A DNA stretch of 64,000 bases from Blasia pusilla (taxonomy: Eukaryota; Marchantiophyta; Marchantiopsida; Blasiales), in the NCBI GenBank assembly GCA_050084515.1, contig CM114273.1, positions 8,680,001 to 8,744,000 on the forward strand. The letters run 5' to 3'. Positions 44,018 to 53,810 of the stretch are shown piece after piece. The translations under genes and the position numbers were made by a program. The notes under the pieces are model-generated. The model did not search any database, was not told where the DNA came from, and saw nothing but the letters and a program-made list of their open reading frames with translations. The number at the start of each line of letters is the position of its first letter. Positions within the stretch are counted from its first letter, which is position 1.

Positions 44018-44335
44018 GGCCATTTTACTTGGTAACACTCCTTTGTGGACTACTTGTGAAACTAAATGAAGAAATTTTTTATTATGTTCATAGTGTATAA
44101 GCCATATTTACTTATCATGCATTAGCTACGTAAATCCATCACGCTCGCTTCTTGCACTCGTTCACGTATTTTAAATAGAGAGCTTAATCAACTAAAAAAA
44201 ATTACCCAAAGCCAAGTGACCAATAACTTTATTCCCATCCATTCAGATATAGTGTTAGTGCACAGATTCTAGGGAGTCCAAGCTAGCATTGATGATACAT
44301 AAGAGACCTAAAAAAATGGCGTAGAAATGGGATAA
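44018..44335 (-). repeat. Inverted duplicate block X, copy 2
   Basis: Reverse complement of 34667-34980. It is immediately followed by a direct-orientation copy (44338-44390) of sequence found at 35105-35157. Confidence 0.8.
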
Positions 44336-44390
44336 AACCATTCCTTAGTGATAGAAATGGTATATTAGTAGACATAACTTACTATTGGTG

Positions 44391-45104
44391 CAAAGGCCCT
44401 CTCCACATTTACAAAGGCTCATCTACAAACCTAATAAAGGCCTCATCTTAAAGAGAAGGTATGGCCGTCATAGATAATTAATTGTCCTCTCCTCAAATTG
44501 ATCAACCATGGATGTATCCATAGAGTGGAAATAACCTTCAATAAAATCTATTGGCCAAGTAATAACACTACTAAATGTTTTTAGTGTAGGTACCTCACCT
44601 AGTCATCGCTCTATCACTCCACTAATACATCATACTTGGAGTAAACTAACGCATCCATCTCCAAACTACCATTTTTCTTTGTGGGAGTTTGTCTCCTCCT
44701 AATATTCAAAGGAAAACTCCATAGGGTACAATACTACTCCAATCAAAATGTCATTGGTCTCTACATCAGTCAGTTTTAATTTGAGTTGCACTATTGACCC
44801 GTTCGTTAGGGTGTCTAGACAAACAATTCACCAACACCTCTTGGTGTATAATCAATAGGATTGTAGTAACTCCAACCATCAAGGTCTGAATTTGAAAAGG
44901 CCATTGCTCTACATCTTGTCAAGCAAGGCCTAATCCCATAAAAGCCGCTTTCCTCGGCCCAATATCAAGGGCTTCACTCTTGGATCTAACAAGACACGTC
45001 CCAGAACACATACTCTAACTCTAGGACTAACCAAGCAAAAAAATCAGTTGAGGTGTGCAACAACACCACTCCCAATACAACCATGGCGGGCTCAATAGGA
45101 TCTA
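44391..45104. other. Intergenic or decayed element DNA
   Basis: Minus-strand frames here and up to 45.4 kb (for example IEPAMVVLGVVLLHTS and TLSMILGGTTTISRAQFFSS) look like old protein-coding remnants, but I cannot assign a family. Confidence 0.3.
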
Positions 45105-45139
45105 GTTGGTAAATGGTAAATGGATCAAGCCCGTTGGTA
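45105..45139 (-). mobile_element. 21-bp insertion of the LINE 3' end with 7-bp target duplication
   Basis: Positions 45112-45132 read AATGGTAAATGGATCAAGCC plus C, the terminus found at the 3' ends of the LINEs at 53.4 and 56.4 kb. GTTGGTA flanks it on both sides (45105-45111 and 45133-45139). It looks like an extremely 5'-truncated LINE insertion in the minus orientation. Confidence 0.7.
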
Positions 45140-45529
45140 TCTTTACCAATCTTATTGATATGAACCAATGGTAAACATCCCAAGCATAGGCTCTAGGGAT
45201 AGGTCCACCACCTCCTTGGAAAAATCCTTAGTAACACTTTCCTCATGATCCTATGGTATAGTGGTCAGATGGAATACCTCGTCATACCCAACTCCTAACA
45301 TGGTAAAATGTTTACTAGAAAAAAATTGAGCTCTAGAAATGGTCGTAGTTCCCCCCAAAATCATGCTCAATGTAAGATCTTCTTTATCTCTACCACAAGA
45401 GTGCGATAACACTCTACGTCGATCTTTGTCCTTCTTGTCCTATCATTGGCAACAAAACATCCCACGAGTGTATATATATCTTCCAAAAATCCATACATTC
45501 ATCACTCTTTGTACATATCCCTCATTTGA
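45140..45529. other. Intergenic or decayed element DNA
   Basis: Continuation of the decayed minus-strand reading frames noted at 44.4-45.1 kb; no family assigned. Confidence 0.3.
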
Positions 45530-45810
45530 ATCCATGCAATATAACCCCCAAGTACATCACAAAACTTGGAACTACCCCATTTTGATATCAATCAAAATCT
45601 AACATGCGTTTTGTGTATTTATGATATCATGTAATTATTAAATATTTTTAAATAAAATTTTGTTCATAAATTTGGTCTTGAAAGTTAATTCATATAAAAA
45701 ATCAAAATAAATAAATATTTATTTGATATGCAATCTATATGAAAGTTAGCACAACTAGATTTCATGTTGAAATTATATTAAAGTTAGCACCCTCTCACTT
45801 TTATGATATA
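45530..45810 (+). repeat. Direct duplication of an AT-rich block, copy 1
   Basis: Shares CATCACAAAACTTGGA, TTTTGATAT, TTTATGAT, AAAGTTAGC and TTTCATGTTGA in order with 46150-46420. About 270-280 bp; non-coding. Confidence 0.75.
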
Positions 45811-46149
45811 CCCAATACCACTAGAATATTCCCATTAGTGGAGGATAAAAGCCAAATAGGTTACCAAGGTATGGTAGTAATGATGATGTTTCCACTCTTG
45901 ATAGCTTGAAAATTATCTCCCTCTTCTGTCAAAAACTTGACCTCCTTGGCATTATCACACCTTCGGTATCAATGATAATATAGTGTGGCTACAAGCGGCA
46001 CGGTACAGCAATAGCAACATCAAGATGGTAGAGTGTGGCTGCATGTATAACATCGTATCCTTGAGCATCCAATGCAACTCTAAAGTCTCTCTAAGAGAGT
46101 GTCTAAACAAGCCAAACTCGCTAACTATTGAGGGCATACTTTGGCAAGA

Positions 46150-46420
46150 TGCAATACATCACAAAACTTGGAGTTGCATCATTTTGATATAAATTAGAAT
46201 ATGATATGTGTTTGATGTATTTATGATGTCATTTCAGTATTGAAAATTTTCTATAGAAAATTTTGTACACATAATTGGCATGGAAAGTTTATTGATATAA
46301 AAAATTAATATCAAAAAAATATTTAATTGATATCAAATCACTATAAAAGTTAGCGCTATCAAATTTCATGTTGAGATTATATCAAAGTTAGTCCCCTCTA
46401 ACTTTCATGATGTAAGTAAA
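46150..46420 (+). repeat. Direct duplication of an AT-rich block, copy 2
   Basis: Second copy of the unit at 45530-45810, start-to-start distance about 615 bp. Confidence 0.75.
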
Positions 46421-46756
46421 GATCTCCCGGATAAGGAATAGTCCATCGTGCTCTGCTTATAGCTGTCAAGTCGATTTGTCGCCATAGAATACTGGAAAAT
46501 CATAAATCACTCAAGAACTAGGGTAGCTAATTGCAGAAAATATCATCAAAAAATAGCATGACAAAGAAAGTTGTAGATTGTAGCCCCAAAACTCAACATA
46601 GTGCGATTGACTAATTTTGGCATCAAAACCTAAATCAAATCCCACTTAAGCATCAAGCTAGCTGATGGTTGGCATGATGTAGACACATGAACGGAAAGCT
46701 TGTCCAATGTGTGGTTGTCTTGGAGTTTGTGCAACCATAACGGTAGAAAGGGCAAT

Positions 46757-46800
46757 CAAAGACTATGGTTTTGCACCCATTGAATACTCAAGGTTTTTTA
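46757..46800 (+). repeat. 44-45 bp exact direct repeat, left copy
   Basis: TCAAAGACTATGGTTTTGCA ... CAAGGTTTTTTA is repeated without change at 48659-48703, bracketing about 1.86 kb. Confidence 0.85.
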
Positions 46801-47759
46801 TCTTAAAAAATCTCACAAATTTGAGAGATATTTTGAGTTATCGGCAACATGCTCCATCCCCCTCTAAGTTCTCCCTTGGTACCTAACTTCAAAAACCAAT
46901 ACCCTCTCTACAATTTACTTTGGTGCATTAAAATACTTCTTGCATCCAATATTCTAAGGTTTCCTTTTTTAAAAGAAACAATGAAAAGTAGTAGTCATAA
47001 AGTTGGATATGGCTTAAGTCATTTTGTGACGCTTTATATCATTAAGAGTGGATTTTTCCCTATGATTAATTTTTTACTTTGATTTCAAATGAGAAAGTGG
47101 GGTATGGGGGACTCGTTTATTTATCTATTAAATATGTAGTGGAGGGACGTGGTAAAGTAAGGCGCAAAGCATGAAACCTAGACTCTAATACCCTAACTTC
47201 TACCAAAACCTAGAAGGAGTAATTTCTAAGCTCAAAATAAGAAAGATGGCTCTTGAGAGATATTTCCTTTCCTTATATACCAAGAGCCAAAAGAGACCCA
47301 CCCCATAGCGCCTTGAACAAGAACCTCAACACATGTTACTAGGTGACCATTGATTGAGTTGGCACATCATCCAACCCAACAGAGAAAAGAGTGATGTTTC
47401 AGAAACCTCAATCTTGATGCTTTGTATGATGTTGAGGCCAAGCTAATCCAATCGGTTAAGACAAAGATATAGCCTATGAATCAACTCAATAATATTGAGT
47501 TGATCCTTAATATTTAAGTTGTCCTTTTCTCTCCTACTCTCCCTTAATGGAAATCCATCATTCTAAAAGCAATTCATTATTAGATTTTGTCTCTTCCCCT
47601 TCCTTATTTGAACCTCAAATTTATCTTCTTTTTCCTTTAATTTGAGACACATTCGTGTATGAAATCAACCCTAAAATTTTAATTTAAAAAATAAGAATAT
47701 AATTATAATTAAGAATTATGGAAATTTAGTTATGATTGGATCATACACTAATCAAAAGA
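46801..47759. other. Intergenic DNA inside the bracketed segment
   Basis: No gene recognised between the left 45-bp repeat and the ~175-bp array. Confidence 0.35.
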
Positions 47760-48400
47760 ATTCACTTTGGAAGCCTTTTCCAAGAAGCCCCTCTTTACCA
47801 AGAGGGTTTAATGGCGCGGTTTCAAAAACCACTTTAATATTTTTGGTGTTTTGATCACAATTACATTTTCCTTGAAACTTTCCAAAATGTCTAGATACAC
47901 ATAGAGGATCAAGCGCCCTAAATTTCTGGTCAAGATGAGCTCCTTGAAGAAGATGGAAATTGGAAAGACTAATTTTTGCTAAAAAGTGTGATCCTCTAAA
48001 ACCATTGAAATATTTTTGGGCTTTTGTTCACAACTTTATTTTCCTTGAAAATTTGGAAGAAGTCTACATACACCTTCAAGATCAAGTGTCCCAAATGTAA
48101 GGTCAACATGAGGTCCTTCAACAAGATGGAAAATGGAAAGACCTTCTTTTGCTAGAAGGTCCAATCGCGCGGGTTTAAGAACAACTGAAATATTTTTAGG
48201 CTTGAGGTCAATACTCCATTTTTCTTGAAAGCTTGCAACAAGTCTAGATATACTTGAAGGATCAAGTGTCTAAAGTTGAAGGTTAAGACGAGAAGTGGAA
48301 AGATCTTCTTTTGGGAGAAGGTCTAACTACGCCGGTCTAGAAACCACATAAATAATTTTGAGCTTCGGGTCACAACTCCATTTTTCTTGGAGTTTTCCTA
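47760..48400 (+). repeat. ~175-bp tandem repeat array, about 3.7 units
   Basis: AATATTTTT/GG..TT..GTCACAAC-type anchors lie at 47836, 48009, 48189 and 48352 (intervals 173, 180, 163). Each is followed by a TTTTCTTGAAA block, a GTCTAGATACAC block, GGATCAAG, and a GATGGAAA.TGGAAAGA block. Units are diverged. Satellite-like. Confidence 0.8.
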
Positions 48401-48658
48401 TGAATTAACCTTACCTTCAAATTGTACTTAAAAATATGAATATGAAGGAAATATTTATTATTTTAAAATATATATATAGATTTTAAATGACGAAAGGAAA
48501 TCAATTAGTAATATTCTCCAAGAGACACTTAAGAAGCATACATAGTACATATATCATTGAAAATAACTTTCCCCACGTTGTCGTATAGTAAAATTAGCCA
48601 GTGTATAAATTCCTTCCTCATTAAGTGTTAGATAGAATTTTATAAGTATTAAGTAAAT
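48401..48658. other. AT-rich intergenic DNA
   Basis: Nothing recognised between the tandem array and the right 45-bp repeat. Confidence 0.4.
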
Positions 48659-48703
48659 TCAAAGACTATGGTTTTGCACCCATTGAATACTCAAGGTTTT
48701 TTA
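48659..48703 (+). repeat. 45 bp exact direct repeat, right copy
   Basis: Identical to 46756-46800; sequences outside the two copies differ. Confidence 0.85.
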
Positions 48704-49019
48704 CCTCTAAAGTTGCAACCACCCTGTATGCCATTCAATCATCCTTGAAGGTGAGTCAATGTTGTACAGAGTGGCGCAATGGCGTGAAAGACAATGAGGG
48801 CACCAGAAAAAGGTGGATGACAATATGGCTTGGGAATTCGTGACAACACAATCAAACAGCTTGATATAGCAATCGACCAACGTGTCGTGCACATACACAT
48901 CGCTACACAACATACATCGTTTTCACCGAACACACACACAAACACACACGATCCCATGGTAACTCATGGCATCCAAACAACGAGACAAGAAGTACCAAAA
49001 TATCTCCAAGTATCTTCAG

Positions 49020-49640
49020 CCCATGTAACTGCAATTATTGAAATATCTCCTCTAGATGTCGCTCATGCTCCTCAACCGTGGCGCTAAAGACTACAATGTC
49101 ATCAATATAACCACTTAGCAAAATCCAGACCTGCCAAGATCCTATCCATGACCCTCTGAAACTCAGCCGGGGCATTCTTTAACCCGAATGGTAAGAATCG
49201 CCACTGGTACAAACAATCCTTCCCGTGAGGATCGATGCCCCAAAAGGCCATCTTCTGCCTATCCTCCAATCTGATAGGCACCTGATAGTATCCGGCTCGC
49301 AAATCCAATGAACTGAAGATCTTTGCATGCCCAATCGCATCAAAGATCTCCTCTGGGATGGGTATGGCATACCTATCAAATTTTGCCTGCCAATTGATAG
49401 GTCGGTAATCTCCACACATTCGCCTATCCGTCCAGTTGCCATGCACATCCTTCTTGGCAGGCATGATGGTGGCAAATGTATACTCTCCATGCAACATCTC
49501 CACTAGTCCTGCTCCAACCAAGTCGTGGCTCCAACTCTGAATCAGAGCCCTCTCCATGTCACTATACCTGTAGGGTCGTCAGAAGATCGGCGTGTCATTC
49601 AACAACTCAATGCGGATCCCTCGACCCTTCAGCGTACCCA
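49020..49640 (-). pseudogene. Ty3/gypsy reverse transcriptase fragment
   Basis: The minus frame 49557-49102 reads MPAKKDVHGNWTDRRMCGDY, then DRYAIPIPEEIFDAIGHAKI and FSSLDLRAGYYQ (motif A Asp). WRFLPFGLKNAPAEFQRVMD (motif B) follows and the reading then breaks at WLY. One base out of frame it continues IDDIVVFSATVEEHERHLEE, so motif C is F/Y-I-D-D with both aspartates kept. The upstream PYRYSDMERALIQ lead is typical of this polyprotein. Order and spacing fit Ty3/gypsy pol. Protease and integrase of this copy are not contiguous. Confidence 0.88.
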
Positions 49641-49795
49641 AATCATGCATACTAAATGCAAAACAACTCCTATAACTCCTAAGGAATTGGTGTATCTGGC
49701 GCCGCTCTCCTCCTATCAACTTAGGGCCCATATCTGCCTCTCAAGTCTCCATCGTGACTACGGTAGGGACTCGTCGGCGCGGGTGTCGGTGGTTG

Positions 49796-50173
49796 CTATG
49801 GTGCAACCCCGTCTTGAACAATAGAACTCTCATCTCCACGTGCAATACCCGGAACCACACTTGATGTTGTGGCTATCATCTCCTCGCGTACATGCAAAAC
49901 ATCCCAAGAAGTCCAAGGGTGTCTCTCCCGATCATCCCAGGTGTGTTGATCTCCTCCGATCTCGCCCCCAACCACTGCCTCAACCGTCTCGGTAGGCATG
50001 GGGCTCACCAACGCAACAATAGTGATCTGTCGCATCCTCAAACAACGCTGCTCAGCTTCTCCTAAGCTGAAAATCCATGTCAAGCAGTTCAGGTCCATTG
50101 CCTGACCCAAGACATGACGTCGTGATGCCTCCGCTAATGACGGTATTTCCGTCACTCTTGTGGGGAATCCCAT
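49796..50173 (-). pseudogene. Upstream polyprotein segment, unassigned
   Basis: A 125-codon open frame on the same strand just upstream of the gypsy reverse transcriptase, with acidic protein-like composition (AEASRRHVLGQAMDLNCL). It could be the gag-pol linker of that element. No domain recognised. Confidence 0.3.
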
Positions 50174-50689
50174 CGCTCGCTCTCACTCATCGGCATTGGG
50201 CTCTACCAACCATTGTTCTTGGTCATCCCAAACTAAGCCAGATCCGGCCTCCTTGAATGGAGGAGCAGTAAGAGGAGAGGAAGAGAGGAAGAGAGGAGAG
50301 AGGAGGGAGGAGGGAGGAAACTACCTTCAACCCGAAGAGATACTTCTTTTTTAAGAGAGTTTCCTGTGATTTGAAGAGAGTTTCCGTTGGGTTGAAGAGA
50401 GGAAACTTTTTGTGTGATTTTTTTTGCACTTTTTTTCTCAGTGCTTAGGCACTCCCACACATTTTTTTTCCTCTTCCATATTTTGGCAACCCGTCAAAAT
50501 CCGACGGTTTGCAATTTGCACAAAATTTAAAAAACTGGAAAATCACTGGAATCATAAATGTGGAACAAATTACTTTTTCCATCCAAGGTCTGGAAAAAAT
50601 CTATCTTTTGCCCTGGGCTTAATAGAGTTCAAGCTCAAAGTGAAGGTTCTGGCAAATGAAAGTACAATCTAAGACCTCATTTTGCATCC
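50174..50689. other. Intergenic DNA with purine-rich tract
   Basis: Positions about 50270-50325 are almost pure purine (GAGGAAGAGAGGAAGAGAGG and onward). AAGAGAGTTTCC-type units recur at 50355-50410. No gene recognised. Confidence 0.45.
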
Positions 50690-53419
50690 TCAAAGTGGTT
50701 TGTTTAAAATACTTTGCACTTCTTTGAGGGACAGAATTGGTTGGTGGATTCCTACTCCTACCTCCGACTCTCTTAAAACTACAAGCAACACATAGTACAT
50801 GTGCTTACAAGGGAAATACCTTTTCCCACTTGTCTCTCTTTGGACAAAGTCATCACATGAACATGTGGGAAAGCAACAGATGTGCACCATATACACCCCT
50901 ATGACACTTGAATTTACAGTGTTGTTCCTGACCCAATACATCCTTTCTATTCCATTGCCACTCTAGACATCTTTTGTGGCGATGATTTCCATGTTGGCCT
51001 CCCGAGCTGATGCGATTCGCTTTGCTCTCTCCACCGTTGGCCTACACATTCTGTTTCTCTTCACCCCATTTCTAGACTCAAACAAAAATATTGGATTGAG
51101 ATCATCCACCTTCTCCGGGTACATGTTGACATCAATCTTGGGTTGAATACAAAATATGAAGGTCTATGTAATGCGAACATGCTCCGAACTTCCTTCGTCT
51201 ACAAGTCTGAAACCGACACTTGTAAGATTGTCCACTTCATCTTGAGTGCAATTCATATCTACGACAATGGGCCAAATCGTGGGAGTATTCCCTGGAGCTC
51301 CAATGGCAGCCGGATAAGACTTTCGGAAAGCGCAGGATTAATTTGGGCAGAAGAAGTACTTCAATTGGTCCTCGTGAAACGATCAAAGGTTTTGAGTCCC
51401 CAAAATCCAGGCACGGGTCGTCCAGTCCTTGTACAATTCTAATTTAGGAAAGTGCCGCATGCTCTCCTAATGCCATCAGATCCTGCCTTGCAAGTGGGTC
51501 CACGTCCAGGGTTGCTTCGAGATATATGCCACCTTTTGAGGTTGCAATCCACCTCAATGACCGGAATCCCATACTTTTGAACCACCCCAGCGACCGGATG
51601 TTGTGAACTTCTAGCAACGGAGGATTTTTGAAATAAAACATTCACTGATTTTGGAGAAGTTACTGCATCACGGATTTGGGAGCAATCCGAGGTCTCCCAA
51701 TACCTGGGCGGCGTAATTTCTTCATCCAAATCAATCACCGGGTTTGTTCCTCGATGCTACCTCTTCACTCTCCTGAAGTCAAGATACTTATCTGGTCTCC
51801 ACGAGTCTCGCTCGGGCTGCTCTACCACCATCTGTATGTGACATCTTGAAACACGCCCACGAATGTCCCCACCAATGTGGACATCTTGCTCGAGGGGAGT
51901 TCTTGCTACGCACCGATTGAAGGCTTCCACATAGAGTTTTTCATCACCAGATCTCACAACCACCCTGACATAGAGCTCGTAAATCAAAGGTTCCTTTTGT
52001 TATGCCTTTTGTGAGGAAGATATGGGATGCTGTAGATTGTAGCATTGCTCTTGCCTGGTCTTGTCGGCATGCCTCCACAAGTGAAATTCTTTGGCATGCT
52101 TGTGACAACCTCCAAGAGGAATGAACACTTTGTGCTCCACTTGTGTTGGGGCAGAGGGCATTTTCATGAACCAGACGGGTTGCGAGTCGGAGGCATCCCA
52201 TGAATGACACTGCGACCCGTGGGTTTTTGACATGTTGCAACATCCAAGAACCACCTACTGCAACCCGTCGGATGCAGACAGGTTGCAAGTAACTTTGGGC
52301 ACTCCGGGCTGGAAGATCTAAGTGCAAGTCATCGGAATCCAAGGGGTCGCACATGGATTTTCTAGACTCTGACTTGAAACGGGTTGCAAGTCGGAGACAT
52401 CCCTGGAATATTCCAGTAACCTTTTACTGCAACCTAGGATCCAGGAACCTGCTACTCCAACCCGTTGGAATCGGATAGGTTGTGAGAAGTAGGCCGGTCC
52501 GGTCTCGAAAATCCTTGTGCAACCTGTCGGATTCTATTGGCTTGCAAGAAGTGTCCACACACAAAGCTTTGCAAATATTGGAATTTCGATGAGTTCCACT
52601 TAACTTGAACAGATGCAACGTGATTGGATGCGACTTGGAGAGAGCCGCAACCTGTCTGAATGCGAGGAGTAGCATACATACGCAACTAGTCGGAATCCGA
52701 CACGTTGCAGACAAACGCAAGTTGTCGGAATCCGACGGGTTGCAGAACGAGTTAACTCGAAGCCTTGCGACTTGCAACCCATCCGAGTCAAAATATTTGC
52801 AGGCCTTGTATACATGCAACTTGCAACCCGTCAGGATTCGACATGTTGCACACTCATGCAACCAATCGGGTTGCACAAACATTCCTCGTCCATGATGTCA
52901 CGCTCCGATGGGTAACACAAAAATTCTTGATGCAACCCGTCGGTTTCCGAGTGGTTGCACACTCATGCAACCCATGGCCTGTTTCAAGGTTTTGCTGTCC
53001 TTCCAGCATTGGAGTAGAGTGACATGCTTTGTCCTCTTATTCTCCTTGATGCAAGATTTGGTGTACCCGATCATAGAGTGTTGCCAATGGAAAGCATACG
53101 ACCTTTCCCTCTCTGGTTGAACCTCTCCATCCCAAAACACTTCCCTGATAGCAATCCGCCCAGATTGTGCATCGTCCCCCATGAATCCATAAATTTCCGG
53201 AGATGGCCTTTTATTTTCCTTCTCCACCTCCAATAAGAGTAACCAACACATCTTCAAACTGCCAACGTCTTCTGCTTTTACCTCGTAGACAAATATAGTT
53301 TTGAGTCCCTTCTCCACATGGTCATAAAGATGAGCACCCATGGTCAACTATTCATTCAGCACTCTGTAGCAAATATCAAAGCTTACCCAGCTGTTGTAAA
53401 GATCTTCCCCTTCCCTCAT
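50690..53419 (-). pseudogene. MULE-like transposase gene, C-terminal portion with SWIM finger
   Basis: The minus frame 53347-52898 reads EIYGFMGDDAQSGRIAIREV then FW, resembling the second catalytic-Asp region of Mutator-like transposases. YAFHWQHSMIGYTKSCIKE follows, resembling the C-x-F-H-W motif (the Cys is Tyr here). At 50941-50690 a SWIM finger is clear: TCSCDDFVQRETSGKRYFPC followed by KH (C-x-C-x(n)-C-x-H). Between them lie protein-like frames 51987-51757 and 51738-51439 and the palindrome-rich stretch, which may be an intron. An in-frame TAG separates the frame ending ANMEIIATKDV (about 50968) from the SWIM exon. MULE transposases cut and paste DNA; domesticated relatives (FAR1/FHY3) are transcription factors. 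The gene is interrupted upstream by the LINE nest, continuing at 63127. Confidence 0.6.
52170..52980. repeat. Cluster of about 14 degenerate 27-nt palindromes
   Basis: The unit is GCAACCCGTCGG-A-ATTCCGACGGGTTGC in consensus halves: GCAACCCGTCGG pairs with CCGACGGGTTGC. The best copies are 52682-52708 and 52717-52743. Others, whole or half, occur near 52174, 52212, 52260, 52378, 52454, 52511, 52646, 52767, 52822, 52857, 52931 and 52965. The spacing is irregular (about 30-110 bp), so it is neither a tandem satellite nor a CRISPR. It ends exactly where the MULE reading frame loses sense. Confidence 0.8.
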
Positions 53420-53427
53420 TCGATCTA
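53420..53427 (-). repeat. Target-site duplication of the host LINE, 3' side
   Basis: TCGATCTA, repeated at 63119-63126. Confidence 0.8.
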
Positions 53428-53810
53428 ACTGGTAAATGATAAATAGATCAAGCCCGTGGGACCCAAAGGGTCAAAAGGCTGAAAAACACATTACAAGTCA
53501 TTCATTGACTGACCCTGAAAAAGATCCTTAAGACCTTCTCCTAGCTACAGCCTAGAGCACTTGAGCGATGAATGATTACGTCCCTAATATAACAACCTAA
53601 ATCATAAGGCACTAGCTGTAGTAAAGAATAGAAATTCTCCACATCTATTTTATGAGCTAGTCTTATTTCTCCATACCTTGGACATGTAACAAACACATGC
53701 TCTTCATCCTCAATATTTTCTCCGTCACATAACCTATAAATTCGTTCACTTCTATCAATTTTAAACCATCGTCCTTCCTCAATTCCTAGCCTATGAGACC
53801 TTGTTCGATG

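Noticed and set aside
52170-52980. CRISPR array
   Set aside because: Repeats are palindromic, degenerate and irregularly spaced, in a eukaryotic transposon context.
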